Below, piece by piece: positions 1 to 8,190 of a DNA stretch of 31,537 nt. Positions within the stretch are counted from its first letter, which is position 1; every line of letters starts with the position of its first letter. Where the stretch lies: assembly GCA_036270095.1 (NCBI GenBank), contig DATBDE010000106.1, positions 1 to 31,537 on the forward strand, read 5' to 3'. This stretch comes from DATBDE01 sp036270095. GTDB lineage: Bacteria; Actinomycetota; Thermoleophilia; Solirubrobacterales; Solirubrobacteraceae. Below the pieces are notes generated by a model. It searched no databases and was not told the DNA's origin. It saw only the letters and a list, made by a program, of their open reading frames with translations. Both the position numbers and the translations under genes were made by a program.

Positions 1-1
1 A

Positions 2-73
2 CAGACCCCTGGGCTTGTGAGCAAGGACCAGGCGCAGTTGGGCACGATGACGAGCAACGGATCGACCCTGTAG
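2..73 (+). CDS. C-terminal tail of an upstream gene, possibly pstS
   Basis: The window opens inside a reading frame that codes 23 residues ending in SNGSTL and stops with TAG at 71-73. It lies just upstream of pstC on the same strand, where the periplasmic phosphate-binding protein PstS is normally encoded. That position is the only reason for suggesting PstS; the tail is too short to show any family motif. The other two forward frames close early or look less protein-like. Confidence 0.35.
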   Translation, partial: QTPGLVSKDQAQLGTMTSNGSTL

Positions 74-161
74 ATCCGACGTAGAGGAGGCTGGCGCCAC
101 AGCTCTGGCCGGCGATCGCTCGATCCTCGAGCGGTCGCCGGCGGCCCGCCTTCCGGATCGG

Positions 162-1118
162 TTGCTGAAGTGGATCCTGACGGGGCTGTCGTTCGCGATC
201 CTCGTCCTGCTCGTCTACTTCTTCGGGAAGCTGACGAGCGAGTCGACGACGGTCTTCAGCCAGCAGGGGCTGTTCAGCTACGTCTTCAGCAACGACTGGA
301 ACCCCTCCGCGCGGCACTTCGGGGCGTTCCCGCTCGTCTTCGGCTCGATCGTCACCTCGGCGATCGCGCTGATCATCGGCGTCCCCATCGCGGTGGCCAC
401 CGCGCTCTTCATCGTCGAGCTCTGCCCGCGGCGACTGCAGACGCCGATGACCATCCTCGTCGAGCTGCTCGCCGCCGTGCCCTCGGTCGTCTATGGCCTC
501 TGGGGCGTGTTCTTCCTCATCCCGCAGCTGCGGCCGGCGATGCAGTGGGCCTCGGACACCTTCTCGTTCCTGCCCTGGGTGGGCGGCCACGTCGCGGGCC
601 CGAGCTACTTCATCGCGGGCCTGATCCTCGCGATCATGATCCTGCCCATCGTCTCGGCGATCTCGCGCGAGGTCATCGCCACGGTCCCCAACGACCACAA
701 GGAGGCGGCGCTGGCGCTGGGGGCGACCCGCTGGGAGATGATCCGCACCGCCGTCCTGCCCTACTCGCGCGCGGGCATCACCGGCGCCGCGATGCTCGGC
801 CTCGGGCGCGCGCTGGGCGAGACCATCGCCGTCGTGCTGGTCATCGGCAACGCGCCGACGATCGGCAAGCAGATCTTCGACCAGGGCTACTCGCTGGCCG
901 CGGTGATCGCCAACGAGTTCGGCGAGGCGGCCTCGATCCCGGTCTACAGCTCCGCGCTCTTCGCCGCCGGGCTCTTGCTCTTCGTCGTGACCCTGATCAT
1001 CAACGCGCTGGCCCGCGAGGTCGTCAAGCTCGGCGATCCCGGGCGCCGCGCGGCCCGGGCGCGGCGCAAGGCGCGGCGCGCCGCCCGGCACGAGCAGGCC
1101 GAGGGCGGCGCGGCATGA
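162..1118 (+). CDS. pstC: Phosphate ABC transporter permease PstC
   Basis: One of the two membrane permeases of the high-affinity phosphate transporter PstSCAB; it forms the translocation channel with PstA. The 318-residue product has about six hydrophobic segments and the binding-protein-dependent permease (EAA) loop EAALALGATRWEMIRTAVLP, which docks on the ATPase. The C-terminus is a long Arg/Ala-rich basic tail. The start is uncertain: TTG at 162 is the only standard start nearby, but it has no Shine-Dalgarno site. The open frame runs further upstream through a plausible N-terminal stretch (SILERSPAARLPDR) towards GAGGAGG at 84-90, where no ATG, GTG or TTG lies in frame. A base error or a rare start there is possible. 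Its stop overlaps the pstA start (ATGA). Confidence 0.93.
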   Translation: MLKWILTGLSFAILVLLVYFFGKLTSESTTVFSQQGLFSYVFSNDWNPSARHFGAFPLVFGSIVTSAIALIIGVPIAVATALFIVELCPRRLQTPMTILVELLAAVPSVVYGLWGVFFLIPQLRPAMQWASDTFSFLPWVGGHVAGPSYFIAGLILAIMILPIVSAISREVIATVPNDHKEAALALGATRWEMIRTAVLPYSRAGITGAAMLGLGRALGETIAVVLVIGNAPTIGKQIFDQGYSLAAVIANEFGEAASIPVYSSALFAAGLLLFVVTLIINALAREVVKLGDPGRRAARARRKARRAARHEQAEGGAA

Positions 1119-2002
1119 CCACGGTCCCCCTGAAGTCGGTCAGCGGGCGCCGGCGCCGCACCGACCACATCATGCGCGGGCTCATCTGGGCCGGCGCGAT
1201 CGTCGCCCTCATCCCGCTGGTCCTCGTCATCTACTACATCCTCAAGAAGGGCCTGGGGGTGATCAGCGGCAACCTCTTCACGACCGACCCGACCGGCGCC
1301 ACCTTCGGGACCGACCTCTCCGTCCTCGGCGGCATCAAGAGCGCGATCCTCGGGACGCTGGAGATGATCGCGCTGGCCACGTTGATCTCGGTGCCGATCG
1401 GCATCGCCATCGCGGTGTGGCTGGTGGAGTACGGGCGGGGGACCAAGCCCGCCTCCGTGATCCGCTACCTGATCGACGTGATGACCGGCGTGCCCTCGGT
1501 GGTCTTCGGCCTGTTCATCTACGTCACGCTGGTCGAGAGCCAGGTTGGCGGCAGCGGCTTCGCCGGCTGGAAGGGCGCCATCGCGATCTCGCTGCTCATG
1601 CTGCCGATCGTCGCCCGCTCGGCCGAGGTCGTGCTGCTGCTCGTGCCCGACAGCCTGCGCGAGTCGGCGCTTGCCCTCGGCGCCCCGCGCTGGCGGGTGA
1701 TCTTCCGGATCGTGCTGCCGACGGCCGCGCCAGGGCTCCTGACCGGCTCGCTTCTGGCCGTGGCCCGCGGCGCCGGCGAGACTGCGCCGCTGCTGTTCAC
1801 GGTCCAGGCGACGCTGGTCTCCAGCGGCGACTTGACCCAGCGCATGAACAGCCTGCCGGTCCAGATCTTCAACGACATCCAGAGCCCCAACTCGACTATC
1901 GTCGATCGCGCCTGGGGCGCAGCCCTTACCCTGGTGGCGCTCGTCCTGATCATCACCCTGATCGCCCGTTTCATCGCGTCAAGGAGCCGACTCCAGACAT
2001 GA
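1115..2002 (+). CDS. pstA: Phosphate ABC transporter permease PstA
   Basis: Second membrane permease of the PstSCAB phosphate importer, pairing with PstC. The 295-residue product has a short basic N-terminus, a first membrane helix around residues 20-45, about five more, and the EAA loop ESALALGAPRWRVIFRIVLP. The conserved stretch LIDVMTGVPSVVFGLF is typical of PstA. The start is ATG at 1115, which overlaps the pstC stop as ATGA, so the two are translationally coupled. The stop at 2000-2002 overlaps the pstB start in the same way. Length matches the family. Confidence 0.94.
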   Translation: MTTVPLKSVSGRRRRTDHIMRGLIWAGAIVALIPLVLVIYYILKKGLGVISGNLFTTDPTGATFGTDLSVLGGIKSAILGTLEMIALATLISVPIGIAIAVWLVEYGRGTKPASVIRYLIDVMTGVPSVVFGLFIYVTLVESQVGGSGFAGWKGAIAISLLMLPIVARSAEVVLLLVPDSLRESALALGAPRWRVIFRIVLPTAAPGLLTGSLLAVARGAGETAPLLFTVQATLVSSGDLTQRMNSLPVQIFNDIQSPNSTIVDRAWGAALTLVALVLIITLIARFIASRSRLQT

Positions 2003-2889
2003 CCCCGCCCGACGAGACCTCTCCCAACCGGACCGAGGTCGTGGAGCAGCAGGACGCTGCTTCCGCCGCGGCGCCCCAGGCCACGGTCGGCGCCCCCGAG
2101 GTCCCGACCCGCCCGGGCGAGGGCGCGCGCGCCGGCGGCCACACGATCAGCGTGGACGACCTCGACGCCTACTACGGCGAGACCCACGCGATCAGGGGTG
2201 TGAGCATCGACTACGCCGCCAACGACGTCACCGCGATGATCGGGCCCTCGGGCTGCGGGAAGTCGACGGTGCTGCGGTGCCTGAACCGAATGCACGAGGA
2301 GATCACCGGCGCCTACGCCACCGGCACGGTCAAGCTCGACGACACCGACATCTACGGCTCCAGCATCGACGTCGTCGCCGTGCGGCGCTCGATCGGCATG
2401 GTGTTCCAGAAGCCGAACCCGTTCCCGACCATGTCGGTCGCCGACAACGTCTCCGCCGGCCTGCGGCTCGCCGGCGTCAAGGGCAAGCACAAGGACGAGG
2501 TGGTGGAGAAGTCGCTGCGCGACGCCGGCCTGTGGGAGGAGGTCAAGGAACGACTGAGCGAGCCCGGCGTCGGCCTCTCCGGCGGCCAGCAGCAGCGCCT
2601 CTGCATCGCGCGCACGATCGCCATCCAGCCCGACATCATCCTCATGGACGAGCCCTGCTCGGCCCTGGACCCGATCGCCACGCTGAAGATCGAGGAGCTC
2701 ATCCACGAGCTCAAGCGCCAGTACACGATCATCATCGTGACCCACAACATGCAGCAGGCCGCGCGCGTGGCCGACCGCACGGCCTTCTTCTGGCTCGGCG
2801 AGCTGATCGAGCTCGGGCCGACCGAGAAGATCTTCACCAAGCCCGACAATCAGCGCACTGAGGACTACGTCTCCGGCAAGTTCGGGTAG
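1999..2889 (+). CDS. pstB: Phosphate ABC transporter ATP-binding protein PstB
   Basis: Cytoplasmic ATPase that powers phosphate import through PstC/PstA. The 296-residue product has Walker A GPSGCGKST at residues 82-90, the ABC signature LSGGQQQR near 193-200, Walker B IILMDEP near 213-219 and the H-loop histidine in VTHNMQQA, so all nucleotide-site motifs are intact. About 48 residues precede the ABC domain (TISVDDLDAYYG); they are rich in Pro, Ala and acidic residues and probably disordered, an extension most PstB proteins lack. The start is ATG at 1999, overlapping the pstA stop as ATGA. PhoU follows after 10 bp. Confidence 0.96.
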   Translation: MTPPDETSPNRTEVVEQQDAASAAAPQATVGAPEVPTRPGEGARAGGHTISVDDLDAYYGETHAIRGVSIDYAANDVTAMIGPSGCGKSTVLRCLNRMHEEITGAYATGTVKLDDTDIYGSSIDVVAVRRSIGMVFQKPNPFPTMSVADNVSAGLRLAGVKGKHKDEVVEKSLRDAGLWEEVKERLSEPGVGLSGGQQQRLCIARTIAIQPDIILMDEPCSALDPIATLKIEELIHELKRQYTIIIVTHNMQQAARVADRTAFFWLGELIELGPTEKIFTKPDNQRTEDYVSGKFG

Positions 2890-2899
2890 GGGGACGGGG

Positions 2900-3589
2900 A
2901 TGCCCGGGACCCGTCACGCATTCCACGAGGAGCTGGAGAACCTCGAGAAGCAGGCGCTCGGCGCGCTGGACATGATCGTGGCGACGCTCGAGCGCGCGCT
3001 CGAGGCGCTCAAGCACCAGGACGTCGAGCTGGCCCAGATCGTCATCTCCGACGACGACCGCATCGACGGGCGCTACCTCGAGGTGCACCAGGGCATCCTC
3101 ACCCTGCTGGCCACCCAGGCGCCGGTCGCGACCGACCTGCGCACCGTCGCCGCGCTGCTGCACGTGATCAAGCACGTCGAGCGCATGGGCGACCAGTGCG
3201 TGAACATCGCCAAGCTCATCCCCATCACCGGCCACGAGCCGCCGGTGGACGAGGAGATGCTCGCCACCGTGGTGCGCATGGGCGACCTGGCGATCTCCGA
3301 GGTGCGCCAGGCCAAGCAGGCCTTCGAGCTCCGCGACGTCGGCCTGGCCCAGGACCTCGTGCGCCAGGACGAGGAGATCAACAAGCTCAACCGCGAGGTC
3401 TTCCGCATGGGCGTCCGCGCGGGAGGGTCCGACGAGGACCGCCTCGAGTGGGTCCTGACCATCGTCATGGTCGCCCGGGCGCTCGAGCGCGTGGGCGACA
3501 ACGCCGTCGACATCGGCGAGCAGGTGGCGTTCGTGGTGACCGGGCTCTTCCGCGAGTTCAGCGATGCGTCGCACCCCCTGCCGAGCTGA
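2900..3589 (+). CDS. phoU: Phosphate signalling complex protein PhoU
   Basis: PhoU dampens Pst uptake and Pho-regulon signalling, acting between the transporter and a sensor kinase at the membrane. The 229-residue all-helical product shows two PhoU repeats: one carrying TLLATQAPVATDLRTVAALL and HVERMGDQCVNIAKL, the second carrying VMVARALERVGDNAVDIGEQ. The E/DxxxD-type metal-binding motifs are visible in both (ERMGDQ, ERVGDN). The start is ATG at 2900 after a G-rich stretch, 10 bp behind pstB, so it ends the pst operon. The last residues (DASHPLPS) are encoded by a 17-bp sequence that recurs just after the stop, with one mismatch. Confidence 0.95.
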   Translation: MPGTRHAFHEELENLEKQALGALDMIVATLERALEALKHQDVELAQIVISDDDRIDGRYLEVHQGILTLLATQAPVATDLRTVAALLHVIKHVERMGDQCVNIAKLIPITGHEPPVDEEMLATVVRMGDLAISEVRQAKQAFELRDVGLAQDLVRQDEEINKLNREVFRMGVRAGGSDEDRLEWVLTIVMVARALERVGDNAVDIGEQVAFVVTGLFREFSDASHPLPS

Positions 3590-3607
3590 CGCGTCGCGAT
3601 GCAGGAG

Positions 3608-3651
3608 GCGTCGCACCCGCTGCCCCTAGCGCTGCGGGCAGCGGGCGACGC
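3608..3651 (+). terminator. Hairpin after phoU
   Basis: Left arm GCGTCGCACCCGCTGCCC (3608-3625) pairs with GGGCAGCGGGCGACGC (3636-3651) across a 10-nt loop, with only a two-base bulge. It lies 18 bp past the phoU stop and between convergent genes, so it probably ends pst transcription and perhaps also the opposing gene. No U-run follows, as is common for high-GC actinobacteria. Confidence 0.6.
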
Positions 3652-3718
3652 GTCGATGCGGCCCCGGCCGCAGGGCCCCTCAGCTCCGAGGGCCGGGGCG
3701 GCGAGCGGACGTCTCCGC

Positions 3719-4447
3719 TCAGGCCGGAGTGTGCTGGCGCAGGGCTTCGGCGGTGTGAGAATCGAGTACCAGGTCACGAGGAAGCGCGAGCCTCCGAGCG
3801 GCGCCACGCCGGCGTAGGACGTGTCGCCGGCGCTGGGCAGCTCGCCCCACTCGCGGATCGAGAGCGGCCCACCCTCGAAGTTCCCGCGCAGCTCGTAGAG
3901 CGCTGTGCGCTTCGGTAGGCGGCGGAGTAGTAGACGCCGCCGAGCTCCTTGACGCGCCAGAAGCCCCAGCCCTCCGGCCCGATCGGGCGCAGCGCCGACC
4001 AATGCCGACCGTCCTTGAAGCCGGTCTCGATCGACACCGAGCCCCGTCCGCGTCGCGCAGCGCGAAGCCCGGGAGCCGGGTGATCGCCTTGATGCGCAGC
4101 CGCTTGCCGGCGACGAAGCAGCTCGGGTCGCGGATGTCGCGGTCCACCGGCGCCGGGACGATCGCCTGCAGGGCGAAGTGCCGGCCGTGGTCGCGCGAGC
4201 GGTAGACCCGCAGCGAGCTGTTGGGGCCGAGGATCTGGCTGCCGGCGGTCCGGTGGACGAACCAGATCGCGTCGTTCCACTCGATCAGGTCGGTCTTCTC
4301 GTTGTGCTTGCAGACCCCGGTGCGGCAGTCCTGGTTGTCCAGGTCACCGGAGACGACGATGTGCGCGCCGCGCAACCACCTCGGTGCGGCTGCGGCGGGT
4401 GCGGCCAGGACGAGCAGCAGGGCGACGGCGACCCCGAGCGACCTCAC
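3719..4447 (-). pseudogene. Secreted BNR/sialidase-like protein, frameshifted
   Basis: The GTG start at 4447 follows GGGAG and opens a signal peptide (LGVAVALLLVLAAPAAAAP), then a beta-propeller-like region with WNDAIWFVHRT, VYRSRDHGRHFA (an Asp-box-like SRDxGRxF) and IRDPSCFVAGKRL. The reading then breaks: from about 4045 it continues in a second frame (GSVSIETGFKDGRHW, GPEGWGFWRVKELGG) and from about 3914 in a third (LYELRGNFEGGPL, GGSRFLVTWYS). A further shift near 3765 would return it to the first frame, ending at 3719. Each of the first two breaks is repaired by adding one base, so single-base deletions explain them. The gene lies 21 bp behind the large hydrolase on the same strand and was probably co-transcribed. 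Function beyond a secreted propeller is unknown. Confidence 0.7.
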
Positions 4448-4468
4448 GCTCCCAGGGCCTATCAGAGA

Positions 4469-7042
4469 TCAGTCGCCGTCGGGGATCGCGTCGTGGGACG
4501 GACGCGTCGGCACGGTCGGGTTGTCGATGTTCTTCAGCTGCTCGATCAGGTGCGGCCACTGGCGCGGGTTCAGGCCGTTGTCCGCGCCGCCCGTGGTCCC
4601 GTCGGGGTGGAAGCCGACGTGGATGTGGTTGTAGTGGTCGGGCAGCGAGAGGATGTTGTCGGCGCCGCCGAAGTCCTCCGGCGTCATCAGGCTGATGATC
4701 TGGTGCGGCTTCATCGCGCCCTGCAGCGCCAGGAGGCGCTGAATCGTCGTGTCGGTGATCGACCCCTTGCCCTGGTGGTCCAGGATCGGGGTGCCGTTGA
4801 TGGCGGCGATGTCGACCGCGTCGCCGGAGGTGTGCTCGGACACGTTGCCCGACGTCGTCAGGTAGCTGTGGCCGCACTTGAGGGCCGAGACCGTGGGCCG
4901 CAGGTCGCTGTCGGCCAGGAACTCGAGCGTGGCCAGCACGCGCCGGTCGATCTGGCCGGTGCGGATGTCCTCGCGCCCGCAGGAGTAGATGTCGATGCGC
5001 GGGTCCTCGAGCACGCGCTGCTGCAGCTGCTCCTTGGACATCAGCAGGACCTGGCCGATGGTCGGGCTGCGGCCGTCCGAGCCGAAGAACGGGTTCTTGC
5101 CCGCGGCGCGATAGATCGCCGTAGACTCGAGCAGCTTCCAGCCGTCCAGGATCGGCTTGGGGTCGATCTGCGGGGCCTTCTTGCCCGCGGGCTGAATCGC
5201 GAACTCGATGTGGGGCGAGGTCTGGCCAGCCTCGCCGATGCGCCCGAGGATCGTCCCGGCGATGACCTGCGAGCCCTTGCGCAGCGGCTTGAGCTCGACG
5301 TCCTTGCGATTCAGGCCGAAGACCGAGGTGAAGTAGTCCTTGAAGGTGGTGAAGCCGGGGAGCTTGCCCGCCTCGAAGAGCTGCTGCTTGCCGCCCGCGT
5401 TGTAGGCCGGCCGGCGGGCCGGGTGCGCGTACAGGCGCTCCTTCTGGACTGAGACCGTGGGCGCGGCGGCGGGCGCTGCGGCCGGGCTGGCCGTCTTGCC
5501 GGTGGCCGTGGACTTCCCGTTGGCGGCGCGGGCCGCGACCCGCTGCTTCGTGACCTTGGTCTTACCCTTGACCTGAGGTTGATGCTGGCGTCCCGCGGAG
5601 GCCGCCTCGGTGGGCTCGGGGTCGTTGGGGAGCCTCAGCTCCTTCGCCACGTCGGCGGGGGACACGTTCGTCGGCTTCGGCACCGGGTAGTCGGACTGAA
5701 CCGAGCCCAGGTGCGCGTAGGTGTAGCGGTTGCCGTAGGCGTCCTGCAGGACCAGGTAGCGGCCCTTCTTCGTCGAGCTGCCGATCTTCTTGACCACGCC
5801 GTCCTGCACGGCGATGACCGGCGCGCCCTGGCGGGCGAAGATGTCGGTCGAGCTCTGGTGGTGGTCCGCGTACTTCGCGCGCGCGTGCACGGGGAAGTGG
5901 CCCTGGGTCAGGCCGGTCAGCGAGCCCACGAGGCCGGCGGGCAGGCCGCCGATGAGCTTGGCCCGCAGCATCACGCTGTCCACGTACCAGCTGGCGTGGT
6001 TGTAGGCGAAGATCGCCTTGCGCACGTCCTGGTCCGCGCCGGCGGCCTTCAGGTAGCGGGCGGCGGCGAAGATCGCGTCGGCCGGGTTGTAGGGGTCCTT
6101 GCGGCCGTCGTCGTTGGCGTCGACGCCGTAGGTCTTCCACGACGAGGGCAGGAACTGCATCCACCCGCGCGCGCCCGCGGAGGACACGGAGAGGTTGCGG
6201 CCGTAGTCGGTCTCGATCTCGTTGATCGCCGCCAGGACCTGCCACGGGACGTTGTACTGGATGCCGGCGGCCTGGTAGATCGGCAGCAGGAACGGCGGGA
6301 TGCGGAACTTCTCGATGAAGAAGTTGGGCACGCCCACGGGCACGGGGCCCGGGGTCGCGACCGAGGTGGTCGGGTCCGACGGGGCCGGGGCGGGCGCGGT
6401 GGCGTCGGGCGTCGAGGGCGCGGCGCCCGAGCTCGTCGGCGTCGAGGTGGTGGGCTGGTCGGCCTCGGGCGGGCACGGGTTCTTCGAGGACGCGGTCTTG
6501 GCCAGCGAGGGGAGGCGTTGGCCCCCGCCGCCGCCGAGGAAGGACCGGGCGTCGGACACGCCGGCCGCGGCGGCCTTCTTGCGCCGGCGCTCGAGGCGTC
6601 GCGCCCGCGCGGCCGCAGCGGCCTTCTGCTTGCACTCCGTGGCCGTCTGGTCCTTCGCGGACTCGGTCTCGGACTTCGCGCGGTGCGAGCGGTGGCGCCG
6701 CGTGCGGTGCGTCTTCTTCGTCGTGCGCTGGGGCGACGACCCTCGCTTGGTGTGGCCGGCCAGCCCGGTGCCGACCGAGCGGTCGGGCTGGGTCGTGGTT
6801 GGCGTCGAGGTCGTGGGCGTCGAGGTGGTCGGCGTCGACGACGTGGCGGTGTCGGTCGGCGTCGGGGTCGAGGCGGTCGCGGTATCGGTCGGCGTGGCCG
6901 TTGACGTCGTCGCCGCGTCGGTCGGCGTCGAGGCGGTCGTGGAGGCCGGGTCCTGCGCGTCGACCGGGAGGACGACGCCGCCGAAGGTGGCGGTGAACGC
7001 CGTCGTGGCCGTGAGGACGATCAGCTTCGCGCGCGCGGTCAT
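4469..7042 (-). CDS. Secreted multi-domain peptidoglycan hydrolase (SLT + M23-like + M15-like)
   Basis: An 857-residue exported protein (ATG at 7042; an in-frame upstream start at 7075 would add 11 residues ahead of the signal peptide). Order: signal peptide (~1-30); Ser/Thr/Pro repeats (~30-85); a very basic Arg/Lys/Ala-rich stretch (~95-160); a second Pro/Thr linker; a lytic-transglycosylase domain (~240-370) with the candidate catalytic glutamates in NEIETDYGRN (E275, E277) and GARGWMQFLPSSW; an M23-like module with HHQSSTDIFA (H394, D400) and YTYAHLG (H444), split by a ~130-residue linker from its end SPHIEFA (H611); and a C-terminal M15-like domain with SEHTSGDAVDI (H737, D744) and HYNHIHVGF (H806, H808). 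The M23 HxH motif reads H-I-E, so that module may not be catalytic. Likely role: cutting glycan strands and peptides in wall turnover. Confidence 0.85.
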   Translation of the reverse strand: MTARAKLIVLTATTAFTATFGGVVLPVDAQDPASTTASTPTDAATTSTATPTDTATASTPTPTDTATSSTPTTSTPTTSTPTTTQPDRSVGTGLAGHTKRGSSPQRTTKKTHRTRRHRSHRAKSETESAKDQTATECKQKAAAAARARRLERRRKKAAAAGVSDARSFLGGGGGQRLPSLAKTASSKNPCPPEADQPTTSTPTSSGAAPSTPDATAPAPAPSDPTTSVATPGPVPVGVPNFFIEKFRIPPFLLPIYQAAGIQYNVPWQVLAAINEIETDYGRNLSVSSAGARGWMQFLPSSWKTYGVDANDDGRKDPYNPADAIFAAARYLKAAGADQDVRKAIFAYNHASWYVDSVMLRAKLIGGLPAGLVGSLTGLTQGHFPVHARAKYADHHQSSTDIFARQGAPVIAVQDGVVKKIGSSTKKGRYLVLQDAYGNRYTYAHLGSVQSDYPVPKPTNVSPADVAKELRLPNDPEPTEAASAGRQHQPQVKGKTKVTKQRVAARAANGKSTATGKTASPAAAPAAAPTVSVQKERLYAHPARRPAYNAGGKQQLFEAGKLPGFTTFKDYFTSVFGLNRKDVELKPLRKGSQVIAGTILGRIGEAGQTSPHIEFAIQPAGKKAPQIDPKPILDGWKLLESTAIYRAAGKNPFFGSDGRSPTIGQVLLMSKEQLQQRVLEDPRIDIYSCGREDIRTGQIDRRVLATLEFLADSDLRPTVSALKCGHSYLTTSGNVSEHTSGDAVDIAAINGTPILDHQGKGSITDTTIQRLLALQGAMKPHQIISLMTPEDFGGADNILSLPDHYNHIHVGFHPDGTTGGADNGLNPRQWPHLIEQLKNIDNPTVPTRPSHDAIPDGD

Positions 7043-7097
7043 GGGTACGGGCAGCCCGTTCCGGCGATGACCCACTCGAGCTCTCCACCGTCGCGCG

Positions 7098-7162
7098 CTG
7101 GCACCTCGTAGCGCGCATCATCGCGCACGCGCGCGTCGGACGTGAGGGCGCCGAGGTGCCAG
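7098..7162 (-). promoter_or_regulatory. Long stem in the 5' region of the wall-hydrolase gene
   Basis: CTGGCACCTCG (7098-7108) is the exact reverse complement of CGAGGTGCCAG (7152-7162), giving an 11-bp stem enclosing 43 nt that is itself rich in GCGCGC repeats. Next to it, TGCCCG-GA-CGGGCA can form a second small hairpin. If the hydrolase transcript begins upstream of these, its leader is highly structured. I could not match it to a known riboswitch class. Confidence 0.35.
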
Positions 7163-7461
7163 GTGTGCAACTCCTTGCCCGGACGGGCAGGGAGACGGGC
7201 GCGGTCGCTCACTGGATAACCGTAATGGGGTCGGTGTCGTCGCCGCCGGCGGGGGACGTTTGCCTGGACTGCATCGTGCAGTCCGGCACTACCTTATTCG
7301 GCTGCTTCGCCGCTTGCTTAACGGAGTCCTTCTCCCACGCTCTGCGAGGGTCTACGTCACTGGAGGAAACCCGGTTCGGGGCCGACCGGAGCGGGTTCTG
7401 CCCAACGGGAGGGCGCCGGAAACACGCGCGGGCCGCCAAAATCGCTGCGAGGCCGGTCAAG
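7163..7461. other. Intergenic stretch with a perfect small hairpin
   Basis: No convincing gene. The only clear element is a perfect hairpin GGACTGCA-TCG-TGCAGTCC at 7266-7284, an 8-bp stem with a 3-nt loop. It lies downstream of the minus-strand glycosidase and upstream of the minus-strand hydrolase, so it could separate the two transcripts, but no T-run follows on either strand. Open frames here have compositions typical of chance frames in GC-rich DNA. Confidence 0.4.
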
Positions 7462-8190
7462 CTAAGGCTCGAGTCGAGGTTGAGCGAGGAGGTCGAGAAC
7501 GAGCGCGGACATCGCGAACCGCCGCGCGCCGAGCCCGTCACCGGTCAGCGGGTCGTAGTACTCGCGTAGCCGGACCGGCGCACGGCGCGCACGAGCGAGT
7601 CCACGACGTGGTCGGCCGCCGCGGCGTAGCCGAGCTCGCGCAGCGGGGGCACGAGCAGCCACGCCGTGGCCATCCACGACGGCCCCCGCCAGCAGCGGAA
7701 GCGGTCCCAACGCGGGTTGAAGGTCGGCTCGCTGATCGCCACCGACGGGATCCCGGTGCCGGCGCGGTAGCGGCGCGGGTGCAGGAGCTGCCGCTCGACC
7801 AGTGCGCGCTTGACCTCGGTGGGGATCCCCGGCAGCGCCAGCGGGGCCAGCGAGGACCAGGTCGAGACCCGGATCGGGCGCTCGGCCCCGCCGGCAAGGT
7901 CCCAGAACAATGCCGCATCCGGATCCCACGAGCGCTCGAGCAGCGCCTGCACGATTCGTTGCGCCCGGAGCGCGAAGCGGCCGCCGAGGGAAAGCAGCGC
8001 CCGCGCGTAGAGCACGTTGACGAGCACGTCCTCGACGTGCTCCTCGCGCCGGGCCACGATCGCGGTGGCGCTGTAACGGTGCCGCCGCGCGCGCCAGATG
8101 GCGTGGTAGTAGCCGGGCCGGTCATGGGCCATCCAGCCGAAGACGGGCGCGTACTTGGGCGCGTCGTCGAGGCCCGACTCGTCCGGCAGC
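7462..8190 (-). pseudogene. GH63-like (MGH1-type) glycosidase, C-terminal part only, frameshifted
   Basis: Read leftward from about 8190, the frame gives DESGLDDAPKYAPVF, WDPDAALFWDL, GPSWMATAWLLVPPLRELGY and DHVVDSLVRAVRRSG. These resemble the (alpha/alpha)6-barrel glycosidases of the GH63/mannosylglycerate-hydrolase type. Near 7566 the frame breaks, and the end of the protein (LREYYDPLTGDGLG, then a stop at 7462) continues in another frame; adding one base rejoins them. The N-terminal half, including the start, is absent: right of about 8190 the DNA belongs to a GH31 gene on the opposite strand. It is therefore a remnant or one side of a deletion or assembly join. Substrate cannot be told. 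Confidence 0.7.

Noticed and set aside
7266..7284. Perfect small hairpin as a canonical intrinsic terminator
   Set aside because: No T-run on either strand and a short stem; kept only as a noted hairpin.
7043..7460. c-di-AMP (ydaO-type) riboswitch upstream of the wall hydrolase
   Set aside because: CGCTTGCTTAAC and GGGGGAC words occur, but on the wrong strand and in the wrong order for the consensus.
7156..7569. Plus-strand frame of 137 codons in the intergenic region
   Set aside because: No ribosome-binding site and no recognisable domain; it runs into the antisense of the GH63-like gene.
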